From Theodoxus fluviatilis (lineage: Eukaryota > Mollusca > Gastropoda > Cycloneritida > Neritidae): a DNA stretch of 64,000 nucleotides. This document shows, in pieces, positions 1 to 14,058 of this stretch; the stretch's first letter is position 1; the number at the start of each line of letters is the position of its first letter. The stretch lies in assembly GCA_034096865.1 (NCBI GenBank), contig JAWQFJ010028218.1, forward strand, positions 210,001-274,000, read 5' to 3'. The notes below the pieces were generated by a model, which made no database searches, was not told the DNA's origin, and saw nothing but the letters and a program-made list of their open reading frames with translations. The translations under genes were made by a program, and so were the position numbers.

Positions 1-22
1 GAGAGAGAGAGAGGGGGGGGCC
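1..22. repeat. (GA)n microsatellite edge with G run
   Basis: The window opens inside a GA tract of about 14 bases followed by a run of G. The array continues off the left edge, so its length is unknown. Confidence 0.9.
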
Positions 23-1145
23 TTGGGAATCAGTGAGTTAAGCAGAAATAAGAAGAGTAAAAATTGCACAAGAAGCAGCTGTCCTGGCATGGAGATAAAG
101 ACACATCAGTAGCATACTTGGGGATGGGGTTGGGGGTGGGTGGGTGGGGGTGTGCCGGGGCCGAAACACTGATAAAACCCTTAAATGGATGCCGTTGCGA
201 ACCCTGATAAACTCATCTGCGGCTAACAACATAACACTTTTTCAATACGTTTCCTTCTTGTACAACTTGAAAATGCTTAGACACCACGCCCAGCAATAAC
301 GGAACAGTTGCGGGGTTCTTTGTCATTTCTTCTCCCAAATGATTCTGTAAACATGACTGAAGGATGCAGCAGACATGAATCGGACACTTCATTGGCTGCA
401 GTGCACAGGCGAGCGAACAGCCCAGCAGACAATATTTGTAGTACGATGAACCCAGAGGATATTATCCAGATATTCAATTAGTGTAAATGAAATAACGCAG
501 ATCGCCCAAAGGGAAGAGAGCTAAAATTGTGTTGGAGGCGTCCTCGCTATCCCCGGATGGTCGCAGTCCTCAAAAATAGATAATGTTGTTTCAGAGAGAA
601 TGGCTCTACACAAAACGGCATCTCTCGCGAGAGAAAAGGAGGGAGCTGAAACTAACTTAGGAGCAAGGTCTAATCAAAAAGGAAAAGGCGCTCGATTTTC
701 CTAAATCAACGGGCTGATAACATGCAAGATCAAGGCAGAAACCTCGAGATTAGTTAGTCGGTGTTTCCGAGAGAGCGTGCACAACCTTCACCGCATTAGA
801 AAGCGTAGCGACCTTTAATAGAGCCCCCGAAATAACTGTTCAATGAATTATAAAGCTTTTTTATTTCTTTTAGCATTTCGTGAACTAATCACGTGTCTGC
901 ACTGTTTTATTCTACAATGTCAGCAGTCTTAGATTTTGTCCTAAAAAAACCTTTAAGGAATGCCGTGACAGAAAACACGACTATATGTCAAAAACGTCGA
1001 CGTCGTTGTGCAAGATCTTCCTTTAATAAGTTTTCAGACAGCCTCGAGAATTCCTTGTCAAAGTAAAGATAAGCACGATATCCACAGCTATACATGTACA
1101 TGTGCAAAAGAAGTCGTGTTTGAATAATTTCTCCTTCTCCAATGC
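23..1145. other. No recognised gene
   Basis: Short open frames only, with no recognisable domain, RNA gene or transposon end. The stretch includes a G/T-rich patch near 120-155. It could be intron or intergenic DNA. Confidence 0.5.
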
Positions 1146-1273
1146 ATGCGTGCGTGCGTGCGTACATATGTGTGGATGTATGGTGAGAGAAAGAGAGCGA
1201 GAGTGAGAGTGAGAGCGAGAGCGAGAGCAAGAGTGAGAGCGAGAACGAGAGCGAGAGAGAGAGTGAGAGTGAG

Positions 1274-1325
<52 letters not shown>

Positions 1326-1336
1326 TAAGAGAGTGA

Positions 1337-1382
<46 letters not shown>
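1146..1382. repeat. (TGCG)n then (GA)n/(GAGC)n array
   Basis: A short TGCG tract (1146-1163) is followed from about 1185 by GA-rich repeats with interspersed GAGC and GAGT variants, becoming pure GA near 1345-1382. It abuts the 3' end of the minus-strand retrotransposon copy at 1383, so it is (TC)n on that element's sense strand. Confidence 0.95.
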
Positions 1383-1387
<5 letters not shown>

Positions 1388-2360
1388 TATTGATCGATTG
1401 ATTTTATTGTTCAGGCCACCGGCCCATCACAACAGCACATACATGATTTGCTTCTTTTTGAGGAGCCAGTATACTTTAGCCTCAATGTGGAACAAGGCAT
1501 ACAATCCAAGTGAACATATTTGCTAGTACATATAAGTGACAAATAAACACTAGAAACATTATAACAATAGTATTAACGTACATTCTTTCATCATAACATT
1601 ATTTTTCATGGTCTTATTCTAAACTAGCAAGAAATTGGTCACGTAATCGGAGAGCATAATAAAGATACATTGCTACATTGCGTGTTTTCATGTATCCACG
1701 TCCATCTATCAAAAAGGTGGTATCAGCAGCTTCTGGTCATTTGATGTATTCATTAATGTATTTATTGCGTAGGTCATTATACAAAGTACGATGAAATAGA
1801 AAAGGTTTCTCATTCTCAATTTCACCATAAAGGAAGCAGTGTTGGTTTATGTTGTGGCTGCGCATAGATTGCTTGTTACCAGGTAACTCATTTACTCCAA
1901 ATATAAACGGGATAAATACATCTCTGAATTTTTTAATCTCAATGAATTCAAAGTATTTTTCACTCTCTAAGGTTCTTTCGAAGGATCGATACATTCTGAA
2001 TCTTTCACTTTCACGAATTTTGCTGTTCCAGCTCTGCCTGTTGCAATGTTGTAGCCTATTTTGCAATTTTACAAAAAAAAACTTCTCTCAGTAGTAGCCG
2101 GTTCATTCCTCCAAATATACGCATAGCCGGTCTTGCATATTACATTTTCAACTGACTTTGCCCAGTTTAGATCATCTGGGATCTTTGTGTTATAGACAAC
2201 ATGAGGTAAGCTTGCCTGGGTAGCCTATCATCGGTCATTTTAGTAAGTTTTAGCCAGTACTTTATTGCTCTCATTGTACTGTTTATAGCAAGTGGAAACC
2301 TTCCTGTTTCTCCATAAACCAAACTGTTAGGCGTTCAATAGTCCACATTTAAAAAACGTT
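1383..2360 (-). mobile_element. Decayed non-LTR retrotransposon copy 1 (3' part of ORF2)
   Basis: Reading the minus strand from 2360 gives broken protein matching the C-terminal part of the ORF2 at 23979-26225: a TPNSLVYGETGRFPL stretch, a YWLKL stretch, then EKYFEFIEIKKFRDVFI and a cysteine/histidine segment. Several stops and frameshifts break it, so it is a dead 5'-truncated copy. The 3' UTR keeps the family hairpin GGGCCGGTGGCCT (minus strand, 1413-1425) followed by AATAAA. Both ends abut GA repeats on the plus strand, which means TC on the element's sense strand. The usual TTCG tail is replaced here by a diverged ATCG-like tract. Family assignment rests on matches read by eye within this window. 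Confidence 0.85.
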
Positions 2361-2450
2361 GAGAGAGAGAGAGAGAGAGAGATAGAGAGAGAGAATGGGA
2401 AAAAGCAAAAGAGGAGAGAGCGTGAAAGACGAAGGAAAAGAGAGTGTGTG

Positions 2451-2500
<50 letters not shown>
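2361..2500. repeat. (GA)n array, interrupted
   Basis: A GA tract at 2361-2394, a purine-rich linker, then pure GA at about 2453-2500. It separates two retrotransposon insertions (ending at 2360 and beginning at 2501) and probably represents one older microsatellite that received both. Confidence 0.9.
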
Positions 2501-2506
<6 letters not shown>

Positions 2507-2590
2507 CGAACGAACTTTATTTTACAAGGGTAGTGAATTAGGCAGTATTGCTTTTCTTACATTCAGCCCTTGAGGCAAAATATTCAAATG

Positions 2591-2599
<9 letters not shown>
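2501..2599 (-). mobile_element. 99-bp truncated retrotransposon 3' end (copy 6) in (TC)n
   Basis: A short unique segment lies between two GA tracts. Read on the minus strand it ends in AAAATAAAG followed by three TTCG units and then (TC)n. That tail layout (AATAAA, TTCG units, TC) is the same as in the longer copies. The body resembles the L2/CR1-like 3' UTR at 32.5 kb (GTAAGAAA, a TGCCTAA stretch, CCTTG, TAAAG) more than the hairpin-bearing family. It is probably a severely 5'-truncated insertion. Confidence 0.6.

Positions 2600-2676
<77 letters not shown>
2600..2676. repeat. (GA)n microsatellite
   Basis: Nearly pure GA, about 38 units, forming the other flank of the 99-bp insert. Confidence 0.97.
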
Positions 2677-2681
<5 letters not shown>

Positions 2682-3434
2682 GCAGGCTAAAGCAAGTTTA
2701 CCTACACTCCTAAGAGAGTCGTGAAGATGCAATGCTGGAGACACCACTGTTATGACAAACACAACAAAAAAGATTCACAGAGCATTGCCAATTCCATCAC
2801 CTTTTTTCTGCCTTGTCACCTCACCAACTCTGAGCACGTTCTGTCTTTGCACGAAACTAGATTTCAATCACGTCTTCGATTAGAAAAGTATTACGAGGAA
2901 GTGCTCTCGAAGTATGAAGAAGTCCCAGTTACTCAAAAAGCCCTTGCACGATTGCCTCAAGTCCACACAGACCGGTTTCAGCCGTACTTGACAATGATTG
3001 TGAGCATTTCAAATGAGTCTCAAAACAGTGAGAAGTTACAAAAGCGAAAAAAGAGGATACAAATAACTTTGAACTCTGATTAAAATAACCAGGCGAGAAT
3101 ATGATGATTTTGAATATTCAAGATAGTCGATGGGAAAGGCTGTTCATGTAGAAATATCGAGGAACTTAATACTGACATCGCTCGCGTGCCCCCAAAAAGC
3201 ATCCAGAATAGTGCACCCAAATTCAATGTTAATGATGACGAAGAGTTGAATTCGAGATAACGTTTTGCTGCCAGAAAAAAATACATCGGTCCTATTACAC
3301 CACCGAGTCACATTTATGCTAAAAAAAACTTTCAAAAAGGTTTACCATTTTTGGAAAAGCTCTATGCTCCATAATTGAACGCTTTTACATTTAACATTCT
3401 TTTGGCAGACGGTGACCCCTGCCTCAGTGGAATC
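2677..3434. other. No recognised gene
   Basis: An open frame of 120 codons occurs on the plus strand (2721-3083). It shows no known domain, low-complexity bias or splice context that would support it as coding. Confidence 0.4.
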
Positions 3435-3863
3435 CCATGGTCATGTCACACGGTCACGTCACATGGTCACGTCACACAGTCATGTCATACATACACGTCA
3501 CACGGTCGCGTCACATGGTCAAATCACACGGTCATGTCACACGGTCATGTCACACGGACACGTCACACGGACGCGTCACACGGTCGCGTCACACGGTCGT
3601 GTCACACGGACACGTCACACGGACACGTCACATGGACACGTCACACGGACACGTCGTATGGTCGCGTCACGTGGTCGCTTCACACGAACATGTCACATGG
3701 ACAAGTCACAAGGTCATGTCAAATGGACTCGTCACACGGACACGTCACATGGTCGCGTCACATGATCGCGTCACACGGTCATGTCACATGGACACGTCAC
3801 AAGGTCATGTCACATGGACACGTCACACGGTCATGTCACATGGTCATGTCACAAGATCACGGT
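3435..3863. repeat. 15-bp minisatellite rich in CGTCA half-sites
   Basis: About 28 diverged copies of a 15-bp unit close to CACACGGTCATGTCA. Units alternate between CGTCAC and TGTCAC cores. Because 15 is a multiple of three and the unit lacks stops, all three plus frames stay open over most of the array, giving pseudo-proteins built from SHGHVT-like 5-residue repeats. That openness follows from the repeat and is not evidence for coding. Many units contain CGTCA, the half-site of the ATF/CREB element. Confidence 0.9.
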
Positions 3864-5906
3864 GTTTTCAGAGTTTGCTCCAGAAGCATGGCAATCATTT
3901 GTCATCACATTCACCAAAATGGACAGGCGTCTTCGGAAGAAAAAAAATCATGACGACGACGACGACGACGACGATGTCGATGCAGCTTGCCAGTCGTACA
4001 CACTGCAAGTTCTGCAGCCAGCGTGTCGAGTAACTAGCATTATCGAGATTAATTTTTTACGTTTCAAATCTGCGCTCAGTAAATGCAAAGTAAATGCAGG
4101 TGTTACGGCTTGAATTATATGGAAGTAAGTATTGTCCTGCAAGTCAGGGTGTTTTGAGTCACACTAAGCTTACAGAAATGCAGCCATTCTTCAAATGCAG
4201 CCAATCTATTAGCTCCTTTAAGTCAATTCTATCCTTTTTTTCTATCCTTATACTTACTAGGACAAATTAGGTGATACATCCTCTGCTAAAAGAAGAAATA
4301 AGCAGGATACAAAAAAGCGTAAAATGGTTCTTACATATTAAGTATGCACCATCATTAAGATTTCTAAGGTGGAACTGTGTCGCAGTCCCAAAGGTAATTT
4401 GAACTGAGAGCATAAGGTAGAAATTTGTGCATTACAGATGGGACTAATCACAATTGATTTCTCTCTGCAGACGTTGGAAGCCACCATGAGGTGCTTGCAC
4501 ACCCACATCGCCTGGGAAAGGCCTACGAGTTTGAGCGGCCATTTCGAGGACGAATCCCGCATAGAAGCCTGAGGAGAGATGGGCCAGCATGGGCAAAAAA
4601 AGAGTGTCATCACCAGCCGGGAAAAAAATACCAATTTATCCGAACTCATCTGCACACCGCTACAGTTGGCCTGCAACTTTCTGCAACACTTCCTTCTCTT
4701 TTTTGGGGGGCATATCATTTGAGTTTCAATTCTATCTTCTGTCAAAACGACCGTTATATCTGGAACGATTAAAATCGAAAACTGCCAGCGAAAACATTGG
4801 TTTTATTTCTTCTGATGATAAAAGACCGAACTGGGCGTACGCTCACATTTGAATTCAATGCAATAATTCAAAAATCCCAGACACCATTAGAGGGGATTAG
4901 TTTTTGTATTTGCACAAAGAGAATTTCTATGGAGAAGGCATGAAACGATCATCAGTCTAAAGTATAGAATTTTCTACAACAAACTCGATATTATTGCTTG
5001 AAATTCAAGGGCATTTAACGAAATACACTGCCGGATCAAGTGCGATTCAGTTTTTCAGAACCATACTGGATCGTGAATAACAAGCGTGAGCGAAAAAGCT
5101 GTCTCAACAATTGCACAAGCTAACGATTTTTATCTATCGACGATATGAAATGGTAGCATTCCAAAGACTTATCAATCATCACTGATCTCTAAATGCATTT
5201 CCCTTTAGCTCGGTATAGGATTCCGTAGCCTTGCTGTGCAAAAGCAGCCAAACGTATCAAGTGGAAATGAGAAGTTCCACCGGAAAGACTCGTTGAACAG
5301 TTCGACCATCTTGGTTTCGTTTCGTACTTTCCTCCATCCAATTTTACTTCGAACCCGGAGGTGGCGATTTTCTCAATCTCTAGCCACGTAAAAAAAACAC
5401 CCCACGAAGGCACTCGCCTCGCCGATTAGATTACGTCTGCTAGATGAAAAGGACACTCCTGATGTCGGCCGTAGAGGGAGAATTGAGAACGTGAGGCCGA
5501 GCGATTAATGCTCAATTACATTACCTTCGTGCTTCCGGTTTTAGCTCATTGGCTATACAACAAGGAAATAAAGGGGACAAAAAGAAAAAATGAGAAAAAC
5601 CGTATCCCAGTTCCTTCCGAAGCGCGCAAGCAAAAAAAGCGCGTCGGATGTGTCAGCGTTCCACGAGATATTCAGGTCAATTATAAGTCTAACCATCAAG
5701 TTTTTACAACTATCTATATATGACCTTCCATTTTGGGCACTTCCTTACCCAAGAGACCTAGCTACGCTTGTGCATATTGTTCACCGTCAAACTCATTTCT
5801 TTGCTACATCAACGATGCGGGGTGTGGACAACCTAACGCAACGACTATTACGAGACTTCAGTATATTTCCACCAGGGTGCAGGGACTACGTGAGAAGACA
5901 ATGAAC
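3864..5906. other. No recognised gene; short (GAC)n and a possible splice acceptor
   Basis: A (GAC)n tract of about eight units lies at 3951-3976. A good acceptor-like sequence (TTTCTCTCTGCAG) ends at about 4470 and is followed by an open frame (DVGSHHEVLAHPHRLGKAYE) running to 4772. I do not recognise that protein and cannot show a matching donor. Nothing else stands out. Confidence 0.4.
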
Positions 5907-5978
5907 AGGGAGGGAGGGAGGGAGGGGAGGGGGAGAGAGGGATGGAGGGAGGGAGAGGGGGGGGGGGAGGGAGGGAGA

Positions 5979-6032
<54 letters not shown>

Positions 6033-6288
6033 GTGAGTGAGTGAGTGAGTGAGAGAGTGAGAGTGAGTGAGTGAGAGTGAGTGAGTGAGTGAATGAGTGA
6101 GTGAGTGAGTGAGTGAGTGAGTGAGTGAGTGAGTGAGTGAGTGAGTGAGTGAGTGAGTGAGTGAGTGAGTGAGTGAGTGAGTGAGTGAGTGAGTGAGTGA
6201 GTGAGTGAGTGAGTGAGTGAGTGAGTGAGTGAGTGAGTGAGTGAGTGAGTGAGTGAGTGAGTGAGTGAGTGAGGGAAGGAGGGAGGGA

Positions 6289-6338
<50 letters not shown>

Positions 6339-6344
6339 GTGAGT

Positions 6345-6384
<40 letters not shown>

Positions 6385-6394
6385 GTGAGTGAGT

Positions 6395-6436
<42 letters not shown>

Positions 6437-6512
6437 TCAAGCAGGCAGGCAAGCAGGTAGGCAGGCAGGCAGACAGGCAGACAGACAGGCAGGCAGGCAG
6501 GCAGGCAGGCAG
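5907..6512. repeat. Compound GGGA / GA / GAGT / CAGG array
   Basis: In order: GGGA-rich (5907-5985), GA (5986-6030), a GAGT tetranucleotide array of more than 50 units with a few breaks (6031-6270), GGGA and GA (6271-6335), alternating GAGT and GA blocks (6336-6433), then a CAGG/CAGA array (6434-6512). The minus strand reads as a long LTHS repeat peptide, which is an artefact of the unit length. The strand asymmetry is extreme: purine-rich plus strand throughout. Confidence 0.95.
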
Positions 6513-7780
6513 CTAGTGAGCCAGTATTTGTTTCGAATATGTGTTGCTCTGTCCATCTGTCCGTTCGTTATTAATGCAAGCAAATGAGTTCGAACGAACA
6601 CTGGCGCATCCATGCCCCACTGCAGCAAGAGTTCCCTTTAAATTCTACAGAAATCCAGGGAAACAACGATCACCATCGACCTTCCTCTTCGCAAGTAACA
6701 AATATCTTGACGATACATCCTCTTCATCATCCATATATGTCAGAGTCGGTTATGAAGGTTACGCCTCATCTCTTCCTCCCCATCTCCCAGCCGTCCACCC
6801 TAGTTCCCATACCCCAATCCTCCACAGCCCCTTCCTTTCCGCCAACGATCCCAGCGGACTGGAATGGATCTCAAACTGGCATGACATTCTGCAGCACGCT
6901 ACTCGCCCATCCACCATCCCGCGCTGCGCACTGCAAGGCCGGAGGACAGCCCTCGCCTCCAACGAAAGTTTGCTATGCAGGCTGCTACTGCCCCAGCCGA
7001 TCCTGAGTCAGGGGGTGGGCGGGGTGTGGTTTATAAAACTTAAAGATGTCATGCATGACTCCCCTCTATCAATTAAAGAAGAAAATGGGAGGGAAAAACC
7101 CCTCAAAGATTTCAGTCATGTTTGGACTTGCAGCAAAAAAGCATGCGCGGAATTAGCACAGGAATGACAGGAAATGGAACACGAGACAAATGAGTTTCGG
7201 AGACTCAGAAAGAGTGGGCGTGGTGAAACACGAAACAATATTGCAGTATTATCATCACATTTTGCGTGCGTTTGGAACGAATGCAGCAGAATGTTGATGC
7301 TCATGTCCAAACAAGGAGTCTTGGCGTCATTGCCGGGAGTAGCTAAAACAAGCTATTCATACACAATCACATTGCAGGGAAAATGAAGTAGTTTTGTCGT
7401 ATTAAGAGAGTCTGTCCAAAACCGCGCATGATGCTTGAGTAAAAAACCAATATGATGCATCGAATGTAAGGAGGGTATATACAAATACGACCCCAGGTGC
7501 CTATTTTCGATCCCAATCAATGAATGTTTTAGCTGCCTTATCTGTCACTTCCATGCAGTTTTCGAATGTCTAGACATAGCAAGCACAAGATATGATACAC
7601 ACATTCAATTTTGGGGAGGAAAATGGCTTGAGAACCACAGGTGGGATTAATTTATCTATCATTCAGTAAACCTTCACCCAACACACTTCCCAACATGAAT
7701 GGAGCATAAGTATTTCGTCTCTTCATATACCATCTTCACCATTCAACTCACCAGACGCGCACCACCAGCCGCTGTTTACC
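6513..7780. other. No recognised gene
   Basis: Overlapping open frames at 6541-7167 and 6584-7006 lack recognisable domains. The sequence is moderately GC-rich and pyrimidine-biased between 6770 and 6990. I cannot support a coding call. Confidence 0.35.
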
Positions 7781-8257
7781 TTGCATCGGAAGTCTCGAAA
7801 CTGGCACCAAACGATGCTGATGATCTTGAGGGCCTCCACATGCAGATGGAGAATGAAGAGATGGCGACCGACCTCCATGATAGCAGTCTCATCGCCCCCT
7901 TGCCCCTCAGGCGGCCTCAGGATGCACCCACTGCACTGCATCGGGGGACCCCCGGACACCCACCCGTCCTTTCCTCCTGCAGCGGCCTCAAGTTCTGCTC
8001 CACTGGGCGGCGTGCAGCGCTGTTCTCGCACACGTTGCCGAGTGCAAAGCTTTATCCGGATGAGAGCTGTGTGTTGCCGCCAGAAGAAACTCGAGCTAGA
8101 GGAGTGCCTGCGGATCTTTCCAACAGCTCGCTGGCATCCGTCGATGGCAGACTGCTGTGTCGTGCACCCTGCGGTGCGGCGCTATGACAAGCCGGCGTTC
8201 AGCGAGAGTGAGCCGCCGTGGAGGCAGACTCGATCTCGCCGCGGGTGGACGAGGTGA
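7781..8257 (+). CDS. Possible exon, function unknown
   Basis: A GC-rich, CpG-containing island covers roughly 7900-8280. One plus-strand frame stays open over it and ends in an unbroken segment of ordinary-looking protein (QKKLELEECLRIFPTARW, then CCVVHPAVRRYDKPAF). A donor-like GGTGAG follows at about 8253-8260, so the frame may run into an intron. A second plus frame (7699-8187) and one minus frame are also open in the same region, which is expected for GC-rich DNA and weakens the case. No domain is recognised. It may instead be an unmethylated promoter island or chance. Confidence 0.2.
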   Translation: MHRKSRNWHQTMLMILRASTCRWRMKRWRPTSMIAVSSPPCPSGGLRMHPLHCIGGPPDTHPSFPPAAASSSAPLGGVQRCSRTRCRVQSFIRMRAVCCRQKKLELEECLRIFPTARWHPSMADCCVVHPAVRRYDKPAFSESEPPWRQTRSRRGWTR

Positions 8258-10100
8258 GGAGGTGGCGGCAGCAGAGGACAGGTGGCGAGAGAAGAATGGG
8301 TACAGACGATTGTTGTTTTGAGGCTGTCCCTTTGCGAAGACACTCTGGCTCGATAAGACTACGTCACAGCCTTTTTTTTAAATTTTCCCTCTAATCCCGG
8401 CAGTTGCCTCGGGTGATTCGCCTTCAATGATGTCTGGTGAAAGTTCTTTGGAAAAAGTTCGCTCGCCACAATTTTTTTCAGGAGGTTTCAACGATGCCTT
8501 TTCATCTGCCGTTTTCTCTGAGGAAGGGAAAGCGACTGAAACGCAACAAGTTCAATGTAACAAAGTCTAATATCTCGAATAATGAGGGGAGTGCCTTTAT
8601 TCTATTTTTTTCCTACTCATTCTTTGAAGTATCAGAAGCTCCCCAGCGATCAAAGTTTCGTTGGTTTACGAGAAGTATTTTCATAAGCCATGCACGGAGG
8701 TTAATCTTGTAGCGTATCAAAGGATTCGTGAGTTATTGCACAAACCATTCGTTCCACTGAATGATTTTCTCAATGAGAGAGGGGTGTGGAAGGGTCAACT
8801 GCAATATCGACGCTTGCGTAATCAATTCGACTTTGCATCAATCATCACAAAGCTATTCTCATTCCATGCAGCAGATTCCTCGTGGAAATTCATTATCCTT
8901 GCCTGATCAGCATCTCCAAGGTGCTTACTTTCAGATCGGCCAAAAACCTCGGTTCAGCGGCAAATATTTCCAGAATCTTTGCTGCGGAGTGCGTGTGACA
9001 GCTCTAAGCTCAAGCCAAGATACAAGATTCCTTTTGGACATGGAGTCATTCCCAGGAACCATGAAGACAGATGCGCGTGACGATGTCTTCGTGCTGAATC
9101 TCATGATTCCATCCAGGCATTCCCACACGATTTTGGATTGCGCATGTTACACTGACATTTCTGTTCTTGACCATCATAAGTCGATTTCGCCCAAACGGTT
9201 CTTGGTTCCAAAGGATGTTGCTCTTCAAATCAGTGCCATCATCAGTTGTCGAGGGGCAGCGGCCAAGCTGTCGAGTTACAAAAGAGGGAATAAAGAATGT
9301 TCTGACGTTACGAAATGCTAACGTCTCCCGACAATCCGGTTTTCATCTGGATGGCGAGCACACATGCCAGTATTATGTATTCGAATTTTCACAGTGGTTC
9401 CAAAGATGGCGGTACACGGAGATAGTACTAGATTATCACAGAACACCTCAAGTATCCAGCGACTACTGTAAGTGGCACGGTGAGTGTTTGATGGTCCTCT
9501 ACATGTAGAGCGCTAATGAGCATGCCAATGAGCCATTAAGGATAATTGACATCGCAACTTCCGTTTATTCTCTTTATGCCTAAGAAATTATGAAATACTC
9601 GTGGATTGCAAATCCATTGCCACCAAAGCGCTAATATTACGTCGAATACGTCCTGTAATCAATAGTCATTGCAATGCGAGGATTATTCTTGAATTGAAAA
9701 AGGAATCTCAACAATTTGCAACGTGCCGTCGCATTTTTCAGTGATCACACCTGTGGCATCGTGACGACACAGCTAGGTCGCCTGCCTCTAATCCATCAGA
9801 TCTACACGACATCGTCCGCTTTGGACAACGTCTATTGTTGTCTCAGTCCTGACAAGTCAGTTCTGTGCCATCACTAGGCACTCATTCTGCCTGGGTCGTG
9901 GGCAGACAGACGCTGCAACACGAGGGGGCGGAGGGCTCTGCGCTAAATTGGGGCTGATCAAGGAAGCACCGGTCCTACGCCCAGGCGCTGATGACAGCCC
10001 ATCCACGGCACTCCGAAATAGCGCATGCGTCACGCCAGTGGTAGCTACCTGGCTCAGACTACTCTGACACGCGATGCGGGGACAGGCCAGGAGAAGGCAG
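8258..10100. other. No recognised gene
   Basis: A 186-codon plus frame (8761-9321) and others overlap without any identifiable domain. No repeats or RNA genes are seen. Confidence 0.35.
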
Positions 10101-10176
10101 GCATGCAGGTTGTGAGCATGCAGGCAGGTTGCGGGCATGCAGGCAGGTTGCGGGCATGCAGGCAGGCTGTGGGCAG
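10101..10176. repeat. 19-bp tandem repeat
   Basis: About four units of GCATGCAGGCAGGTTGCGG, the first being shorter and diverged. Each unit contains the palindrome GCATGC. Confidence 0.85.
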
Positions 10177-13742
<3,566 letters not shown>

Positions 13743-13979
13743 CTCGACTTTTTGGTTAAGGTCGAAGTGTATCTATTCTCTCTCCCTCCCTCTCTTTCAC
13801 TCCTTTAGAAAGAAACACATTAGGAAACACTGGTTTCTTTCATCATTCATCATAATGGACAAGGTGTGTTGAATCAATGAGCAGTAAAAGCAAAATGTCT
13901 AAACCATTCGTCAATTATCCGTTCATCCATCTTTTCCTCCTTCATCCAGACAATCTAGCAGCCGGCCTACTTTCAGCCA
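13743..13979. other. No recognised gene
   Basis: Short unique stretch between two microsatellites. Confidence 0.4.
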
Positions 13980-14058
13980 GTGTCTGTCTGTCTGTGTGTC
14001 TGTCTGTCTGTGTGTCTGTCTGTCTGTGTGTCTGTCTGTCTGTCTCTCTGTCTGTGTC
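13980..14058. repeat. (CTGT)n/(TGTC)n array
   Basis: Tetranucleotide CTGT repeats with periodic GTGT interruptions about every 20 bases, giving a higher-order unit. Confidence 0.93.

Noticed and set aside
3375..4033. Three overlapping plus-strand frames of 117-198 codons with SHGHVT repeats
   Set aside because: They are produced by the stop-free 15-bp minisatellite in every frame, not by selection for protein.
5886..6452. A 188-codon minus frame of LTHS repeats
   Set aside because: Translation of GAGT/GA microsatellites; low complexity with no coding signature.
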